A stretch of 64,000 nucleotides of DNA from Candidatus Electrothrix rattekaaiensis (GCA_032595675.1 JAVQMD010000001.1:806001-870000), one strand, 5' to 3'. Positions 1-8,854 are shown, counted from the stretch's first letter. Program-made: numbers and translations. The notes: generated by a model not told the origin, from the sequence alone.

Positions 1-1356
1 GAAAGGTTTACCACTCTAGGCGGGCGAATTCCCAAGGGCGTGTTGTTGGCCGGTTCTCCGGGTACCGGTAAAACCCTGTTGGCCAGGGCCATTGCTGGAG
101 AGGCTGAGGTACCCTTTTTTACCATCTCCGGTTCCGACTTTGTTGAGATGTTTGTCGGTGTCGGGGCCTCAAGGGTTCGGGATTTGTTTCATCAGGGGAT
201 GAAGAATGCGCCCTGCATTATTTTTATTGACGAGATTGATGCGGTGGGACGACATCGCGGTGCCGGTCTGGGCGGCGGCCATGACGAGCGTGAGCAGACC
301 CTGAATCAGCTGCTGGTGGAAATGGACGGTTTTAATGCCAACGACGGGGTTATTATTATTGCGGCCACCAACCGGCCTGATGTGCTAGACCCGGCCCTGC
401 TTCGTCCTGGTCGTTTTGATCGTCAGGTGATTGTGCCGGTGCCTGATATCAAAGGGCGCCAGCTGATTCTGGAGATCTACGGGAAAAAGACCAAGCTGGC
501 TGATGATGTGGATATGGCGGTTATTGCCCGTGGTACGCCGGGTTTTTCCGGTGCTGATCTGGAAAATCTGGTCAACGAGGCAGCCCTGATTGCGGCCCGT
601 CAGGAAGCAAAAGAAATCAGTCTTGAACTTCTTGAAACGGCTAAGGATAAGATCATTATGGGTGCTGAACGCAGGTCCATGATTATCCCGGAAAAGGAGA
701 AAGAAATCACAGCCTATCACGAGGCCGGACATGCCATTGTGGCTCGTTTGCTGCCCGGAACAGATCCCATCCATAAGGTGACGATCATCCCGCGCGGCAG
801 GGCACTCGGTCTGACCATGCAGCTGCCTATTGATGAAAAATACACCCATTCCAAGCAATTTCTCCTGAATAATATCGCCATTCTGTACGGCGGTTGGGTG
901 GCGGAAAAGGTTATTTTCGGCGAGATCACCACTGGTGCGGGCAATGATATTGAACGGGCGAGCGAATTGGCCCGCAAGATGGTCTGTGAATGGGGTATGA
1001 GCGATGAGCTGGGGCCTTTAGCCTACGGGAAAAAAGAAGAGCAGATCTTTCTCGGGCGGGAAATAGCCCAGCACCGTGACTACAGCGAGGACACCGCCCG
1101 CAAGATTGATGAGGTGGTGAAAAATATTATCCTGGATGCTACCGCAGCGACCACGATATTGCTGGAAGAAAACATTGATATTCTGAAAGCGGTTGCCGAC
1201 GAGCTGCTGGACAAGGAAACCATCACTCTTGAAGACATTGATCGCATTATGAAAGAGTTGAAGGATGACGCGGAAGCAGCCGGAACCGCTACCGCTGCTA
1301 CTGCGGGAGAGGGGGCAGAGCAGGAAGGTGCGGAAGAAACTGCTGAGAAGGCATAG
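1..1356 (+). CDS. ftsH: ATP-dependent zinc metalloprotease FtsH (5' end missing)
   Basis: Membrane-anchored AAA+ protease that degrades misfolded membrane proteins and regulators such as LpxC in other bacteria. The frame is open from base 1, so the N-terminal transmembrane segments and the start of the AAA domain lie outside the window. Visible in order: Walker A GSPGTGKT (bases 55-78), Walker [12 protein letters not shown], the second region of homology ending RPGRFDR, and the zinc-binding HEAGH near base 720. The tail is acidic and Ala/Glu-rich. About 450 of the usual 600-650 residues are present. An intrinsic terminator follows and folP lies downstream, the same ftsH-folP order as in many proteobacteria. 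Identity is certain; the true start is not visible. Confidence 0.97.
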   Translation, partial: ERFTTLGGRIPKGVLLAGSPGTGKTLLARAIAGEAEVPFFTISGSDFVEMFVGVGASRVRDLFHQGMKNAPCIIFIDEIDAVGRHRGAGLGGGHDEREQTLNQLLVEMDGFNANDGVIIIAATNRPDVLDPALLRPGRFDRQVIVPVPDIKGRQLILEIYGKKTKLADDVDMAVIARGTPGFSGADLENLVNEAALIAARQEAKEISLELLETAKDKIIMGAERRSMIIPEKEKEITAYHEAGHAIVARLLPGTDPIHKVTIIPRGRALGLTMQLPIDEKYTHSKQFLLNNIAILYGGWVAEKVIFGEITTGAGNDIERASELARKMVCEWGMSDELGPLAYGKKEEQIFLGREIAQHRDYSEDTARKIDEVVKNIILDATAATTILLEENIDILKAVADELLDKETITLEDIDRIMKELKDDAEAAGTATAATAGEGAEQEGAEETAEKA

Positions 1357-1403
1357 CTAACCCCGCGAGGTCTTAACCTCGGGCTGATATCGCAGTAATA
1401 ATC

Positions 1404-1433
1404 AAGGCACAGGATTTTCCTGTGCCTTTTTTT
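1404..1433 (+). terminator. Rho-independent terminator after ftsH
   Basis: A 10-bp perfect stem (AAGGCACAGG at 1404-1413 pairing with CCTGTGCCTT at 1419-1428) with a 5-nt loop is followed by a run of T. It lies 48 bases after the ftsH stop and should separate ftsH from folP transcription. Confidence 0.9.
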
Positions 1434-1557
1434 GTTTATATGAAAGTACCAGCGTTTATGTTTTGTTGCCCCCCCAGAGGGGTGGGATGGGGTTTGTTGT
1501 AGAAAATCCTCACCCTCCGGGATGAGGGATGGATGGATTGTTCAAGAGGAGATCGGT

Positions 1558-2373
1558 ATGAATACAACACAGGTTATGGGAATCCTGAATGTGACCCCGG
1601 ATTCCTTTTCCGATGGTGGCAAATGTATTGGCGAGCAGGCTATCACCGCGCAGGTAGCAAAAATGCTCGCTGACGGCGTGGATATAATTGATATCGGCGG
1701 CGAATCCACTCGTCCCTTTGCCGAGCCTGTAGCTGAGCAGGAAGAGCTGGATCGGGTCATTCCGGCTATTCAGGCGGCCCGAGCATTGTCTGCTGCAATT
1801 CCTCTTTCCATTGATACCACCAAAGCTCAAGTGGCTGCTATTGCCCTTGAGCATGGAGCCACGCTCATTAACGATATTTCAGCCTTGCAGCAGGATCCTG
1901 ATATGATCACCGTAGCGCGTGATTGCGAAGTGCCGATCATTATTATGCACATGCAGGGAACACCCGAGGATATGCAGCTTGCTCCCCAATACGAGGATGT
2001 TGTTGCTGAGATCTGTGCTTTTTTTCGCGAACGGACCAGCTGGATGGAAAGCCAAGGTATTGCCAAACAACGGATTATTCTTGATCCTGGCATCGGCTTT
2101 GGCAAGACCCTTGCTCATAATCTTGCGATCCTGCGCAATGTTGCCGCCTTTAAGGAACTCGGCTTTCCAGTCCTGATCGGCCATTCCCGCAAGTCCTTTC
2201 TGGAAAAGCTGCTCAGCACCCCGGTTGCACAACGGGATTGCCCGAGCGCGATCATTTCCGCCCTCTGCGCCCAGCAGGGTGCGGATATCCTGCGGGTGCA
2301 TGATGTGGCAAAAACAGTTGCGGCGGTCCGGCTTGCCGAGGAACTCAAAGTGCTCAAGCCTGGGACAAGATGA
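1558..2373 (+). CDS. folP: Dihydropteroate synthase
   Basis: Condenses 6-hydroxymethyl-7,8-dihydropterin pyrophosphate with p-aminobenzoate in folate synthesis; cytoplasmic TIM barrel. Family hallmarks are clear: NVTPDSFSDGG near the N-terminus, STRP, a central SIDT strand, DPGIGFGK and the C-terminal GHSRKSF. At 271 aa it has the usual length. The ATG at 1558 is chosen over an upstream in-frame ATG at 1522 because AGAGGAG lies about 8 bases before it and the extra 12 residues are not family-like. It follows ftsH after a terminator, so it probably has its own promoter in 1434-1540. Confidence 0.95.
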   Translation: MNTTQVMGILNVTPDSFSDGGKCIGEQAITAQVAKMLADGVDIIDIGGESTRPFAEPVAEQEELDRVIPAIQAARALSAAIPLSIDTTKAQVAAIALEHGATLINDISALQQDPDMITVARDCEVPIIIMHMQGTPEDMQLAPQYEDVVAEICAFFRERTSWMESQGIAKQRIILDPGIGFGKTLAHNLAILRNVAAFKELGFPVLIGHSRKSFLEKLLSTPVAQRDCPSAIISALCAQQGADILRVHDVAKTVAAVRLAEELKVLKPGTR

Positions 2374-2504
2374 AGACCGAGTTTCCTGCTATCAAAATCA
2401 AGACCTTTCCCCTGCCGGTGCTCAAGGCCATGAAAAAGGCCACGAACGAGGTTCCGGTAGGGGAAACCGGAAAAAAGTCGGTAGGGAAAAAGGGGGTTGA
2501 ATAA
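2370..2504 (+). CDS. Possible 44-aa basic peptide overlapping folP stop (doubtful)
   Basis: The ATG overlaps the folP stop (ATGA) and the frame encodes a 44-residue Lys-rich peptide ending just before a CRISPR leader. No family was recognised. Its 3' end lies in DNA that resembles the tail of the cas2e remnant ahead of the main array leader (about 11.69-11.74 kb), so it may be a by-product of that duplication and not a gene. There is no independent ribosome-binding site; translational coupling to folP would be needed. Confidence 0.25.
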   Translation: MKTEFPAIKIKTFPLPVLKAMKKATNEVPVGETGKKSVGKKGVE

Positions 2505-2562
2505 TCCTTCATTTTAAAGTAGATACAATTGGTATGTTCCCCACACACGTGGGGATGAACCG
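2475..2562 (+). CRISPR. Second CRISPR leader with a solitary repeat
   Basis: Bases 2534-2562 match the 29-bp repeat of the main array with one change, in the hairpin loop (ACAC instead of ACCC), so the CCCCAC/GTGGGG stem and the 3' handle ATGAACCG are intact. Immediately upstream, 2510-2533 matches the main array leader (11736-11759) with one difference in 24 bases, and weaker similarity extends to about 2475. No second repeat follows; a 23-bp minisatellite begins 22 bases later. This is a leader plus single repeat, in the same orientation as the main array and just upstream of cas3. Confidence 0.85.
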
Positions 2563-2584
2563 AGACACCATGCCGGTATGTAAC

Positions 2585-2785
2585 GATGGTTCGTGCAGGT
2601 AGGAAGTGATGGTTCGTGCAGGTAGGAAGTGATGGTTCGTGCAGGTAGGAAGCGATGGTTCGTGCAGGTAGGAAGCGATGGTTCGTGCAGGTAGGAAGCG
2701 ATGGTTCGTGCAGGTAGGAAGCGATGGTTCGTGCAGGTAGGAAGCGATGGTTCGTGCAGGTAGGAAGTGATGGTTCGTGCAGGTA
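2585..2785 (+). repeat. 23-bp tandem minisatellite, about 8.7 copies
   Basis: Units start at 2585 and recur exactly every 23 bases to 2769, where the last copy is truncated at 2785. The unit begins GATGGTTCGTGCAGGTA and ends with a variable GGAAG(T/C). Copies differ only at the final base (T in copies 1, 2 and 8, C in copies 3-7). Because 23 is not a multiple of 3, all frames stay open here and create false N-terminal extensions to cas3. It lies between the solitary CRISPR repeat and cas3. Confidence 0.97.
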
Positions 2786-2852
2786 TGTACTTGCTGCGGT
2801 ACATGCCTGCATGTCTTTCTCTCTCTTGGCTCCCCTTGTTATTCAGCACATT

Positions 2853-5657
2853 ATGCCGGAACCGCTCTATTTCAAATACTGGGCCAAGGCCGACCGCAGC
2901 AAGGAAAGCGGACCCGGCACCTGTCATCTCCTGCCCTACCATTGCCTGGATGTGGCGGCAACCGGAAAGGTGCTGCTGAACCGCAACAAATCCCTGCTTG
3001 AGTTCTTTCTTGAACACACGGGACTTGATGAAACAACCTTTGTCGGGACCGCCCTGTACTTTCTTGCGCTCCACGATGCGGGTAAATTCAGCGACGCATT
3101 CCAGGGACTGCGGCAAGACCTGCTGTTTCAGCTCAGGGGCCGGGAACAAAGTAAACCCTATGACCTGCGCCACGACAGCCTGGGTGCCTTGCTTTGGCGA
3201 CATCGGCTGGAGGAGTCGTTCTGTTCCGCGCATCTCCCGGACCGGGAGAATCAGGAGGATATCTGGGATTGGCAGGATTTTTTTGCAATCTGGATATCGG
3301 CCTGTACCGGTCATCACGGGCAGCCGCCCAAAGGAAGCGAGCGTCCTGTTTCCCGCTGGTTTCTCCGGGAAAATATTGCGGCGGCAGAGGAGTTCAGTCA
3401 GTTCTGCGGGGCATTTTTCTTGGACAAGGCTTCTTTTTCCGCGCCGCCGGATTTCAGTGCATGGAACAGGCAGATGCGCTGTCTGTCCTGGTGGCTGGCC
3501 GGTTTTGCCGTGCTCTGTGACTGGCTGGGATCAAACAGCGATTTTTTTCCTTTGCACAGTAAAGCGTTTGACCTGGAAACCTATTGGCTGGATATTGCCT
3601 TGCCGCAGGCGGACCAAGTCATTCAGGCAACAGATATCCTGCCCATGCCGCCACGAGCATCCGTGCCTCTTTCCAAACTGTTTTCCTTTATCAGCACGCC
3701 CACACCGTTACAGAAGCAGGCAGCCGATATGCAGCTCGGCGACGGCCCGCATCTTTTCATCCTTGAGGATGTCACCGGTGCTGGCAAAACAGAAGCTGCT
3801 TTTCTGCTCCTGCACCGCCTGATGGCCTCGGGCAGAGCCGAAGGAGCCTATTTCGCTCTGCCGACAATGGCCACGGCCAATGCCATGTATCAGCGAACCG
3901 GCGAGGTCTACAACAAACTGTATGCGGATCAGCCTGATCACCGCAGACCTTCCCTGGTGCTGGCCCACGGATCACGACACCTGATGGACGGTTTTACCCA
4001 ATCCGTGCTCCCGGACTGTCCGGTCGAATATGACGGGCAGAACAACGGAACAGATAATGATGCACCTCATGATGCGCTTCATGCTGAATCAGCAACGGTT
4101 TCCTGCGCAGCCTGGCTGGCTGATAATCGCAAAAAGGCCCTGCTGGCCCATATAGGCGTAGGCACGGTTGATCAGGCCCTGCTGGCGATCCTGTGTTCAC
4201 GGCATCAGTCCATGCGTTTGCTCGGTCTGCGCAACAAGGTACTCATTGTTGACGAGGTTCATGCCTGTGATGCCTATATGCACAAACTGCTCCAAACCCT
4301 GCTGACCTTTCATGCTGCGGCAGGGGGCAGCGCGATCCTGCTCTCCGCAACTCTGCCCTTGACCATGCGCAAAGAACTGCTTGCCGCCTATGCCGCAGGG
4401 CGTGGGCAGCACGGGCCGATGCCGGAAAATAACGGGTATCCTCTGCTCTCCATGTACAATGCAACCACCTTGCATGAGCAGGAAATTCCCACCCGCACCC
4501 AAGTCCGAAGAAAGCTCTCCTTTGCCCTGCTCGGCAAGGAACAGCAGGCCCTTAACCTCCTGCTTGAAAAGGCGCAGAAAGGGCAATGTGTTGCTTGGTT
4601 GTGCAACACGGTTGCGGATGCCATGCAAAGATATACGCAGTTGCAGGGCCTGCTTCCCCCTGAAAAGGTGATGCTCTTTCATGCCCGTTTTGCGCTCGGG
4701 GATCGACTGGCCCTGGAAGAACAGGTGCTTTCGTTTTTCGGTAAAAACAGCACGGCCCAAGATCGGCAGGGCCGGGTGCTGATCGCCACCCAGGTTATTG
4801 AGCAGTCGCTGGACCTGGATTTTGACTGGCTGATCTCCGACCTTGCCCCGATTGATCTTCTGCTTCAGCGGGCAGGTCGTTTGCGTCGTCATACCAGGGA
4901 TAAACAGGGCAATACGGTTGATTCCCCTGATTCCCCTGATCGCCCTGATGAGCGCGGCGAGCCGACCCTGCATGTGCTCGCGCCTGATCCGCTGGATGAT
5001 GCAGGACAGGACTGGTTCGGCACTGTTTTTCCCAAGGCGGTCAAGGTGTATGATGATCACGGTCGGCTCTGGCTGACAGCCCGTTATCTGCGTGAGAAAA
5101 AGCTGTTGCGCATTCCAGAGGATATGCGGGAAGCTGTTGAGCATGTTTACGGTCAGGAGAGCGATGAGCGCATTCCTGAAGGCTTGGCTCGGCAGAGTCA
5201 GGAGGCAGAAACAGCAGCCATGACCGAGCGTTCCTTTGCCCGGAGAAACAGTATTTGTTGTGAAGCCGGTTATTCTCTGGCGGATCATGAATGGTGGGAT
5301 GAATCCGTTACCCCGACCCGGCTCGGTGAAGCGTCAATATCCCTGCGTCTGGCACGCCTGCTGGACGGAAAACTGCGCCCTTGGTTTGCTGCGGACAAGG
5401 AAAAGAACAGCTGGTCACTCAGCGAGGTGAGCGTCCGCAAACGACTGGCCGCTCAAGAGGCTGTGCCGCAGGACAAAGCATGCGCTGCGGCAATGGTTGC
5501 TCTGAAAAAGCAGTGGTCAGGGCGACGGAATTTTTTCCTGCTTGTGCCGCTTTCAAAGACAGAAGAAGGTGTCTGGCAGGGCCGGGTGCGGAATGAACAG
5601 GGGCGGGAAACGATGCTTAGGTATTCGCCCGATGCCGGGTTGGCGTTTTGTGAATAA
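2853..5657 (+). CDS. cas3: CRISPR-associated helicase/nuclease Cas3 (type I-E)
   Basis: Recruited to Cascade-bound targets to nick, unwind and degrade foreign DNA. An N-terminal HD nuclease domain shows His30, the His-Asp pair H74-D75 with K78, and a GHHG segment near 153. The SF2 helicase follows: VTGAGKT Walker A near 307-313, DEVHACD box, ILLSATLP motif III, QVIEQSLDLD and QRAGRLRRH motifs V-VI. The 934-aa length fits I-E Cas3. The ATG at 2853 is chosen because family N-termini begin with a short stretch before (Y/F)xYWAK; upstream in-frame starts read through a minisatellite. No strong Shine-Dalgarno is visible. It is separated from cas8e by an opposite-strand toxin-antitoxin pair, so it probably has its own promoter. 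Confidence 0.95.
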   Translation: MPEPLYFKYWAKADRSKESGPGTCHLLPYHCLDVAATGKVLLNRNKSLLEFFLEHTGLDETTFVGTALYFLALHDAGKFSDAFQGLRQDLLFQLRGREQSKPYDLRHDSLGALLWRHRLEESFCSAHLPDRENQEDIWDWQDFFAIWISACTGHHGQPPKGSERPVSRWFLRENIAAAEEFSQFCGAFFLDKASFSAPPDFSAWNRQMRCLSWWLAGFAVLCDWLGSNSDFFPLHSKAFDLETYWLDIALPQADQVIQATDILPMPPRASVPLSKLFSFISTPTPLQKQAADMQLGDGPHLFILEDVTGAGKTEAAFLLLHRLMASGRAEGAYFALPTMATANAMYQRTGEVYNKLYADQPDHRRPSLVLAHGSRHLMDGFTQSVLPDCPVEYDGQNNGTDNDAPHDALHAESATVSCAAWLADNRKKALLAHIGVGTVDQALLAILCSRHQSMRLLGLRNKVLIVDEVHACDAYMHKLLQTLLTFHAAAGGSAILLSATLPLTMRKELLAAYAAGRGQHGPMPENNGYPLLSMYNATTLHEQEIPTRTQVRRKLSFALLGKEQQALNLLLEKAQKGQCVAWLCNTVADAMQRYTQLQGLLPPEKVMLFHARFALGDRLALEEQVLSFFGKNSTAQDRQGRVLIATQVIEQSLDLDFDWLISDLAPIDLLLQRAGRLRRHTRDKQGNTVDSPDSPDRPDERGEPTLHVLAPDPLDDAGQDWFGTVFPKAVKVYDDHGRLWLTARYLREKKLLRIPEDMREAVEHVYGQESDERIPEGLARQSQEAETAAMTERSFARRNSICCEAGYSLADHEWWDESVTPTRLGEASISLRLARLLDGKLRPWFAADKEKNSWSLSEVSVRKRLAAQEAVPQDKACAAAMVALKKQWSGRRNFFLLVPLSKTEEGVWQGRVRNEQGRETMLRYSPDAGLAFCE

Positions 5658-5683
5658 GTGAACAAGCGTTTTCAGCAACGGGA

Positions 5684-6115
5684 TCAGATAATATTCGGGA
5701 GTTCGAGTTTGCCGCTGAGAAGCAATGCCTGTTTTTGTTCAACCTCGGCAATGAATTTCATGCAGCCTGCAAGTTGTACCTCGGCCTGATCATTTGAGAT
5801 GATATAAAAATCCTGATAATCGCTTGCCTGCCGCACATCAAAAGATGTGTGAACAATTTTGCTGAATTCTACAGCGAACAGACCGGTTTTGACAAAATAC
5901 CTGTCAAAATATCCTATGACCCCGCTGTGTTTTCTGCTGTCCAGCGCGACTAAAGCCAGAATAGACCGGACAGCACTGAATATAGCGTAATATGAGCGAT
6001 TGACGCATCCGTCATATCGTCTGTTTTCAAACAGCAGCTTTGCTTCCTCCCCCAGCTCTTTCGCTTTGTTCAGGCGATACTCTGAAAGGTCGGTTGTCGT
6101 GTCGCCGTCACTCAC
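5684..6115 (-). CDS. HEPN-domain protein of a HEPN/MNT pair
   Basis: A 143-residue helical protein of the HEPN class that pairs with nucleotidyltransferases; such pairs include HepT/MntA toxin-antitoxin modules. The first HEPN helix shows RSYYAIFSAVRSIL, followed by the family's KHSGVIGYF segment and an RxxxDY motif (RQASDY). The canonical RX4HXY RNase motif of HepT toxins is not visible, so RNase activity is uncertain. The GTG at 6115 overlaps the TGA of the upstream MNT gene, giving translational coupling; an upstream in-frame start at 6181 would lie deep inside that gene. The pair sits head-to-tail against cas3 and inside the cas operon. Confidence 0.8.
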   Translation of the reverse strand: MSDGDTTTDLSEYRLNKAKELGEEAKLLFENRRYDGCVNRSYYAIFSAVRSILALVALDSRKHSGVIGYFDRYFVKTGLFAVEFSKIVHTSFDVRQASDYQDFYIISNDQAEVQLAGCMKFIAEVEQKQALLLSGKLELPNII

Positions 6116-6435
6116 AGCCTGATTCCGTCCCGATTGATTTCCTGATAAAATAAGGTGTTGGATTGTTTGTTTTTCCTCCAAGTCTCAATGTCGGTAAGAA
6201 TCGGAGAAATGCAGAGATCATACTTCAGGGCATATTCAGAGGCAATATTGCTTATTTGAGACTGCATGGCCGCAGTAAGCGTCTTGACGATGATCAAAAT
6301 GTCAATGTCGGAAAGCGGGGTTTGCGTCCGGGTTGCATATGAACCGAACAGGTATTCTTCAACAGCATTGTTTTTCAGGATTTTTCTGCTTGCATCGGCA
6401 AATTGATGAATAATGAAACCGGGATCTGTTTTCAT
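6112..6435 (-). CDS. MNT-domain nucleotidyltransferase (antitoxin type)
   Basis: A minimal nucleotidyltransferase of 107 residues with the catalytic signature GSYAT...SDIDILI (GS-x9-DxD), as in MntA antitoxins that AMPylate HEPN toxins. The ATG at 6435 is preferred over a TTG at 6477 because it starts just ahead of the conserved fold. It precedes and overlaps the HEPN gene, forming a two-gene minus-strand operon. It is divergent from cas8e with about 146 bases between the start codons, so one intergenic region must hold both promoters. Whether the pair protects the CRISPR locus from loss or inserted by chance cannot be told from sequence. Confidence 0.85.
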   Translation of the reverse strand: MKTDPGFIIHQFADASRKILKNNAVEEYLFGSYATRTQTPLSDIDILIIVKTLTAAMQSQISNIASEYALKYDLCISPILTDIETWRKNKQSNTLFYQEINRDGIRL

Positions 6436-6581
6436 AACGTATCTTGTCTGCTGACGTTGCGCTCTTTTGTATTTCAATCTTCGGCCCCTTATGGGATGGT
6501 TGTTGCGGAAAAACTCTATGTAATGGTAGATTGATTACGTTTAATTTTCAACTGAAATATCACCGGAATTATAGGAGCACT

Positions 6582-8186
6582 ATGAACCTCATTAACGACC
6601 AATGGCTGTCAGTGTACCGCAGGAGCGGAATCGAGGATCGGATTGCGCCCTGGCAGCTTACAGAAGCAATACAGGATAATCCGGTGGAACGACTCAACGC
6701 CTTGCGCCCGGATTTCAACGGAGCCTTGGTTCAGTTCTGCATCGGCCTTCTTCAAACCGCCTTTGCCCCGAAAGATGACCGGGAGTGGATGACCCTCTAC
6801 CGGACACCGCCAGAGCCTGATGTTCTGCATCAGGCGTTTCGACAGTACGAACACGCCTTTCAACTGGACGGTGACGGTCCTCGCTTTATGCAGGATTTTG
6901 ACCTGCCCGACGGCGAGCAAAAAGAAATCGGTGCTTTGCTGCTTGAGGAACCCGGCAACAACGCCCTGCGGCTGAACACGGATCATTTTGTCAAACGAGG
7001 CCGTGCCCAGGCTATGCGTCCGGAAATCGCGGCAGCAGCCCTGCTGACCTTGCAGATTAACGCCCCGACCGGCGGAGTCGGACACCGGGTCTCCCTTCGC
7101 GGCGGCGGCCCCATGACCACCCTGCTCACCCCGGATATCCTCCATAACCCGGATCAGAACACTCTCTGGCATTTGGTCTGGCTCAATGTGGTGCCCAGGG
7201 AGGTTTTTGAACGGATATGCGGCAACCCGGACAACAAAGACGAGGCCGCCATTTTTCCCTGGCTCGCCCCGACACGGATAAGCGACAAAACAGGCCGGGA
7301 CACAACACCTGAAGAGGCCCACCCGTTGCAGGTCTACTGGGGGATGCCGAGGCGTATCCGGCTTGATTTTTCAGCGACGGAACAGGGGGAATGTTCCCTG
7401 TCCGGCCAGACAGGCCCGCTTGTCCGTTCTTTCAGGACAAAGAATTACGGCATCAATTACACCGGCCCCTGGCAGCATCCGTTAAGCCCGTACCGGTTCG
7501 ACAAACAGCGAGTCCCTTTGCCGCTTCATCCCCAGCCGGACGGACTGGGCTACCGCCACTGGCTCGGCCTTGCTTTGGGGAACAGTGATGAAAAGAATAG
7601 GGTGGAACCGGCAAAGATTGTCCACTATCATACGACCGGCAGAAGGCAGCGGATCACAACAAAGCTCTGGGTCTTTGGCTATGATATGGACAATATGAAG
7701 GCCAGGGGCTGGCACGAGTCCCATATGCCGCTGTTGCATGTGGAGGACTCGGAGTGCCGGGAACATTTTATTGATATGGTGCAGGACATCCTCAATGCCA
7801 CGGGTCAGGTGGCGGATAATTTGCGGGGAGCCTTAAAAAAAGCCTGGTTCAAACCCAAGGCCAAGGTCGGCGGCGACCTGTCGTTTATCGTCAACGCGTT
7901 CTGGCAGAATACAGAGGCGGAGTTTTATGCCGTATTGCCGAAACTGCTTGCGGCAGTTATGCGCGGGGAAGATGACCTCCCCTTAGATGTAGGTCGTTTT
8001 TGGTTCAATGTCATCAATACTGCGTCGTTTGAACTGTTAACAACCTGGACAGCCAGCGGCAGGATAGAGCATGAAGACCCGAAACAGATAGCTCTGGCGC
8101 ATCGTGATTTGAGAACGTTCAACAGGAAAAAGAGCATTTGTTCCGCTCTGCGGCTTAATATCAAGGCGGCTCAAGAAGAAGCATAA
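6582..8186 (+). CDS. cas8e: Cascade large subunit Cas8e (Cse1/CasA)
   Basis: Large subunit of type I-E Cascade, which recognises the PAM and recruits Cas3. The 534-residue product begins MNLINDQWL, the usual I-E Cas8 opening, and carries the conserved Gly-rich PTGGVGHR followed by SLRGGGPMTTLL. The ATG at 6582 is preceded by TAGGAG six bases upstream; the frame remains open upstream but the extra 46 residues are unlike the family. It starts the plus-strand block cas8e-cse2-cas7e-cas5e-cas6e. The HEPN/MNT pair lies between it and cas3, where I-E loci normally have these genes adjacent. Confidence 0.95.
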   Translation: MNLINDQWLSVYRRSGIEDRIAPWQLTEAIQDNPVERLNALRPDFNGALVQFCIGLLQTAFAPKDDREWMTLYRTPPEPDVLHQAFRQYEHAFQLDGDGPRFMQDFDLPDGEQKEIGALLLEEPGNNALRLNTDHFVKRGRAQAMRPEIAAAALLTLQINAPTGGVGHRVSLRGGGPMTTLLTPDILHNPDQNTLWHLVWLNVVPREVFERICGNPDNKDEAAIFPWLAPTRISDKTGRDTTPEEAHPLQVYWGMPRRIRLDFSATEQGECSLSGQTGPLVRSFRTKNYGINYTGPWQHPLSPYRFDKQRVPLPLHPQPDGLGYRHWLGLALGNSDEKNRVEPAKIVHYHTTGRRQRITTKLWVFGYDMDNMKARGWHESHMPLLHVEDSECREHFIDMVQDILNATGQVADNLRGALKKAWFKPKAKVGGDLSFIVNAFWQNTEAEFYAVLPKLLAAVMRGEDDLPLDVGRFWFNVINTASFELLTTWTASGRIEHEDPKQIALAHRDLRTFNRKKSICSALRLNIKAAQEEA

Positions 8187-8213
8187 AAAAGCATCATCCC
8201 GCAGGAGGAAAAT

Positions 8214-8741
8214 ATGGGTAAGGAAAAGGAACAAAAGAAGAAAATAGCAGGCAATTCACGCAATCCACAGATTGCCGCACAAACTGCTGTTCTGGAATGG
8301 TGGAAAACCTTAGAGGACAACAAAGGCGGCAGAGCTGAACTGCGCCGGGCGAAAAATCTTGAGGAAGTCTTTTATTCACCCGAGTTTCATACATTGTATC
8401 GAAAACTCAACCCTGCGGGCTGGAGAAACAGAAAAAATATCGCTCTTATGGCGGGGGTGCTGGCGCATGTCAAAACCAATGCGGTATCTCGGCATGTTGC
8501 CGCCCAAATGGCCGCGCCCGGAAAAAGCGGGTCCAAGGCCGTGTTGAGCGGCCTGCGCTTCCGTCGCCTGCTGAAACATGACACCCCGGAGGAACTGTAC
8601 AGTCCCATGATCCGCATTATTCGCCTGCTTGACAAGAAGATCAATATTGCGGATCTGGCGCAAAGTCTTTACTGGTGGAACAGTCGCACCAAGATGGATT
8701 GGTCCCTGCGCTATTATGACAAGGCTCCGGGAGAAGAATAA
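8214..8741 (+). CDS. cse2: Cascade small subunit Cse2 (CasB)
   Basis: Helical small subunit, normally present as a dimer along the Cascade belly, stabilising crRNA and target strands. The 175-aa product has the family's AVLEWWKTL segment near residue 25, the basic region around FRRLLKHDT and a C-terminal helix ending before DWSLRYY. A strong AGGAGG-like site precedes the ATG. It lies 27 bases after cas8e. The following 113-base gap to cas7e, unusually long for this operon, contains a palindrome and a hexanucleotide repeat. Confidence 0.93.
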   Translation: MGKEKEQKKKIAGNSRNPQIAAQTAVLEWWKTLEDNKGGRAELRRAKNLEEVFYSPEFHTLYRKLNPAGWRNRKNIALMAGVLAHVKTNAVSRHVAAQMAAPGKSGSKAVLSGLRFRRLLKHDTPEELYSPMIRIIRLLDKKINIADLAQSLYWWNSRTKMDWSLRYYDKAPGEE

Positions 8742-8744
8742 TAC

Positions 8745-8772
8745 GTAGGGACACGGCATGCCGTGTCCTTAC
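8745..8772. repeat. Dispersed palindromic element, copy 1
   Basis: A perfect 20-bp palindrome, GGACACGGCATGCCGTGTCC at 8749-8768, flanked by GTA and TTAC. Related elements occur at 21783-21810 and 61902-61928. All three lie in intergenic DNA between or just after coding regions, as expected of REP-like extragenic palindromes. Confidence 0.85.
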
Positions 8773-8826
8773 AGACCCAGACCCAGACCCAGACCCAGAC
8801 CCAGACCCAGACCTAGACCTAGACCC
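8773..8826 (+). repeat. Hexanucleotide repeat (AGACCC) x9
   Basis: Nine tandem AGACC(C/T) units run from 8773 to 8826 without interruption, between cse2 and cas7e. Units 7 and 8 carry T at the last base. The array directly follows the palindrome and ends about 10 bases before the cas7e ribosome-binding region. Confidence 0.95.
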
Positions 8827-8854
8827 CCTGCAACAACCACAAGGAAAAAAAATC

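Noticed and set aside
2724-2852. N-terminal extension of Cas3 from an ATG within the minisatellite
   Set aside because: The added residues are repeat translation plus a hydrophobic stretch unlike Cas3; the family-like start is at 2853.
2514-3317. Minus-strand frames through the 2.6-2.8 kb minisatellite encoding repeated Thr/Pro/His-rich peptides
   Set aside because: A 23-bp unit leaves all frames open; the peptides are translations of the repeat and continue antisense to cas3.
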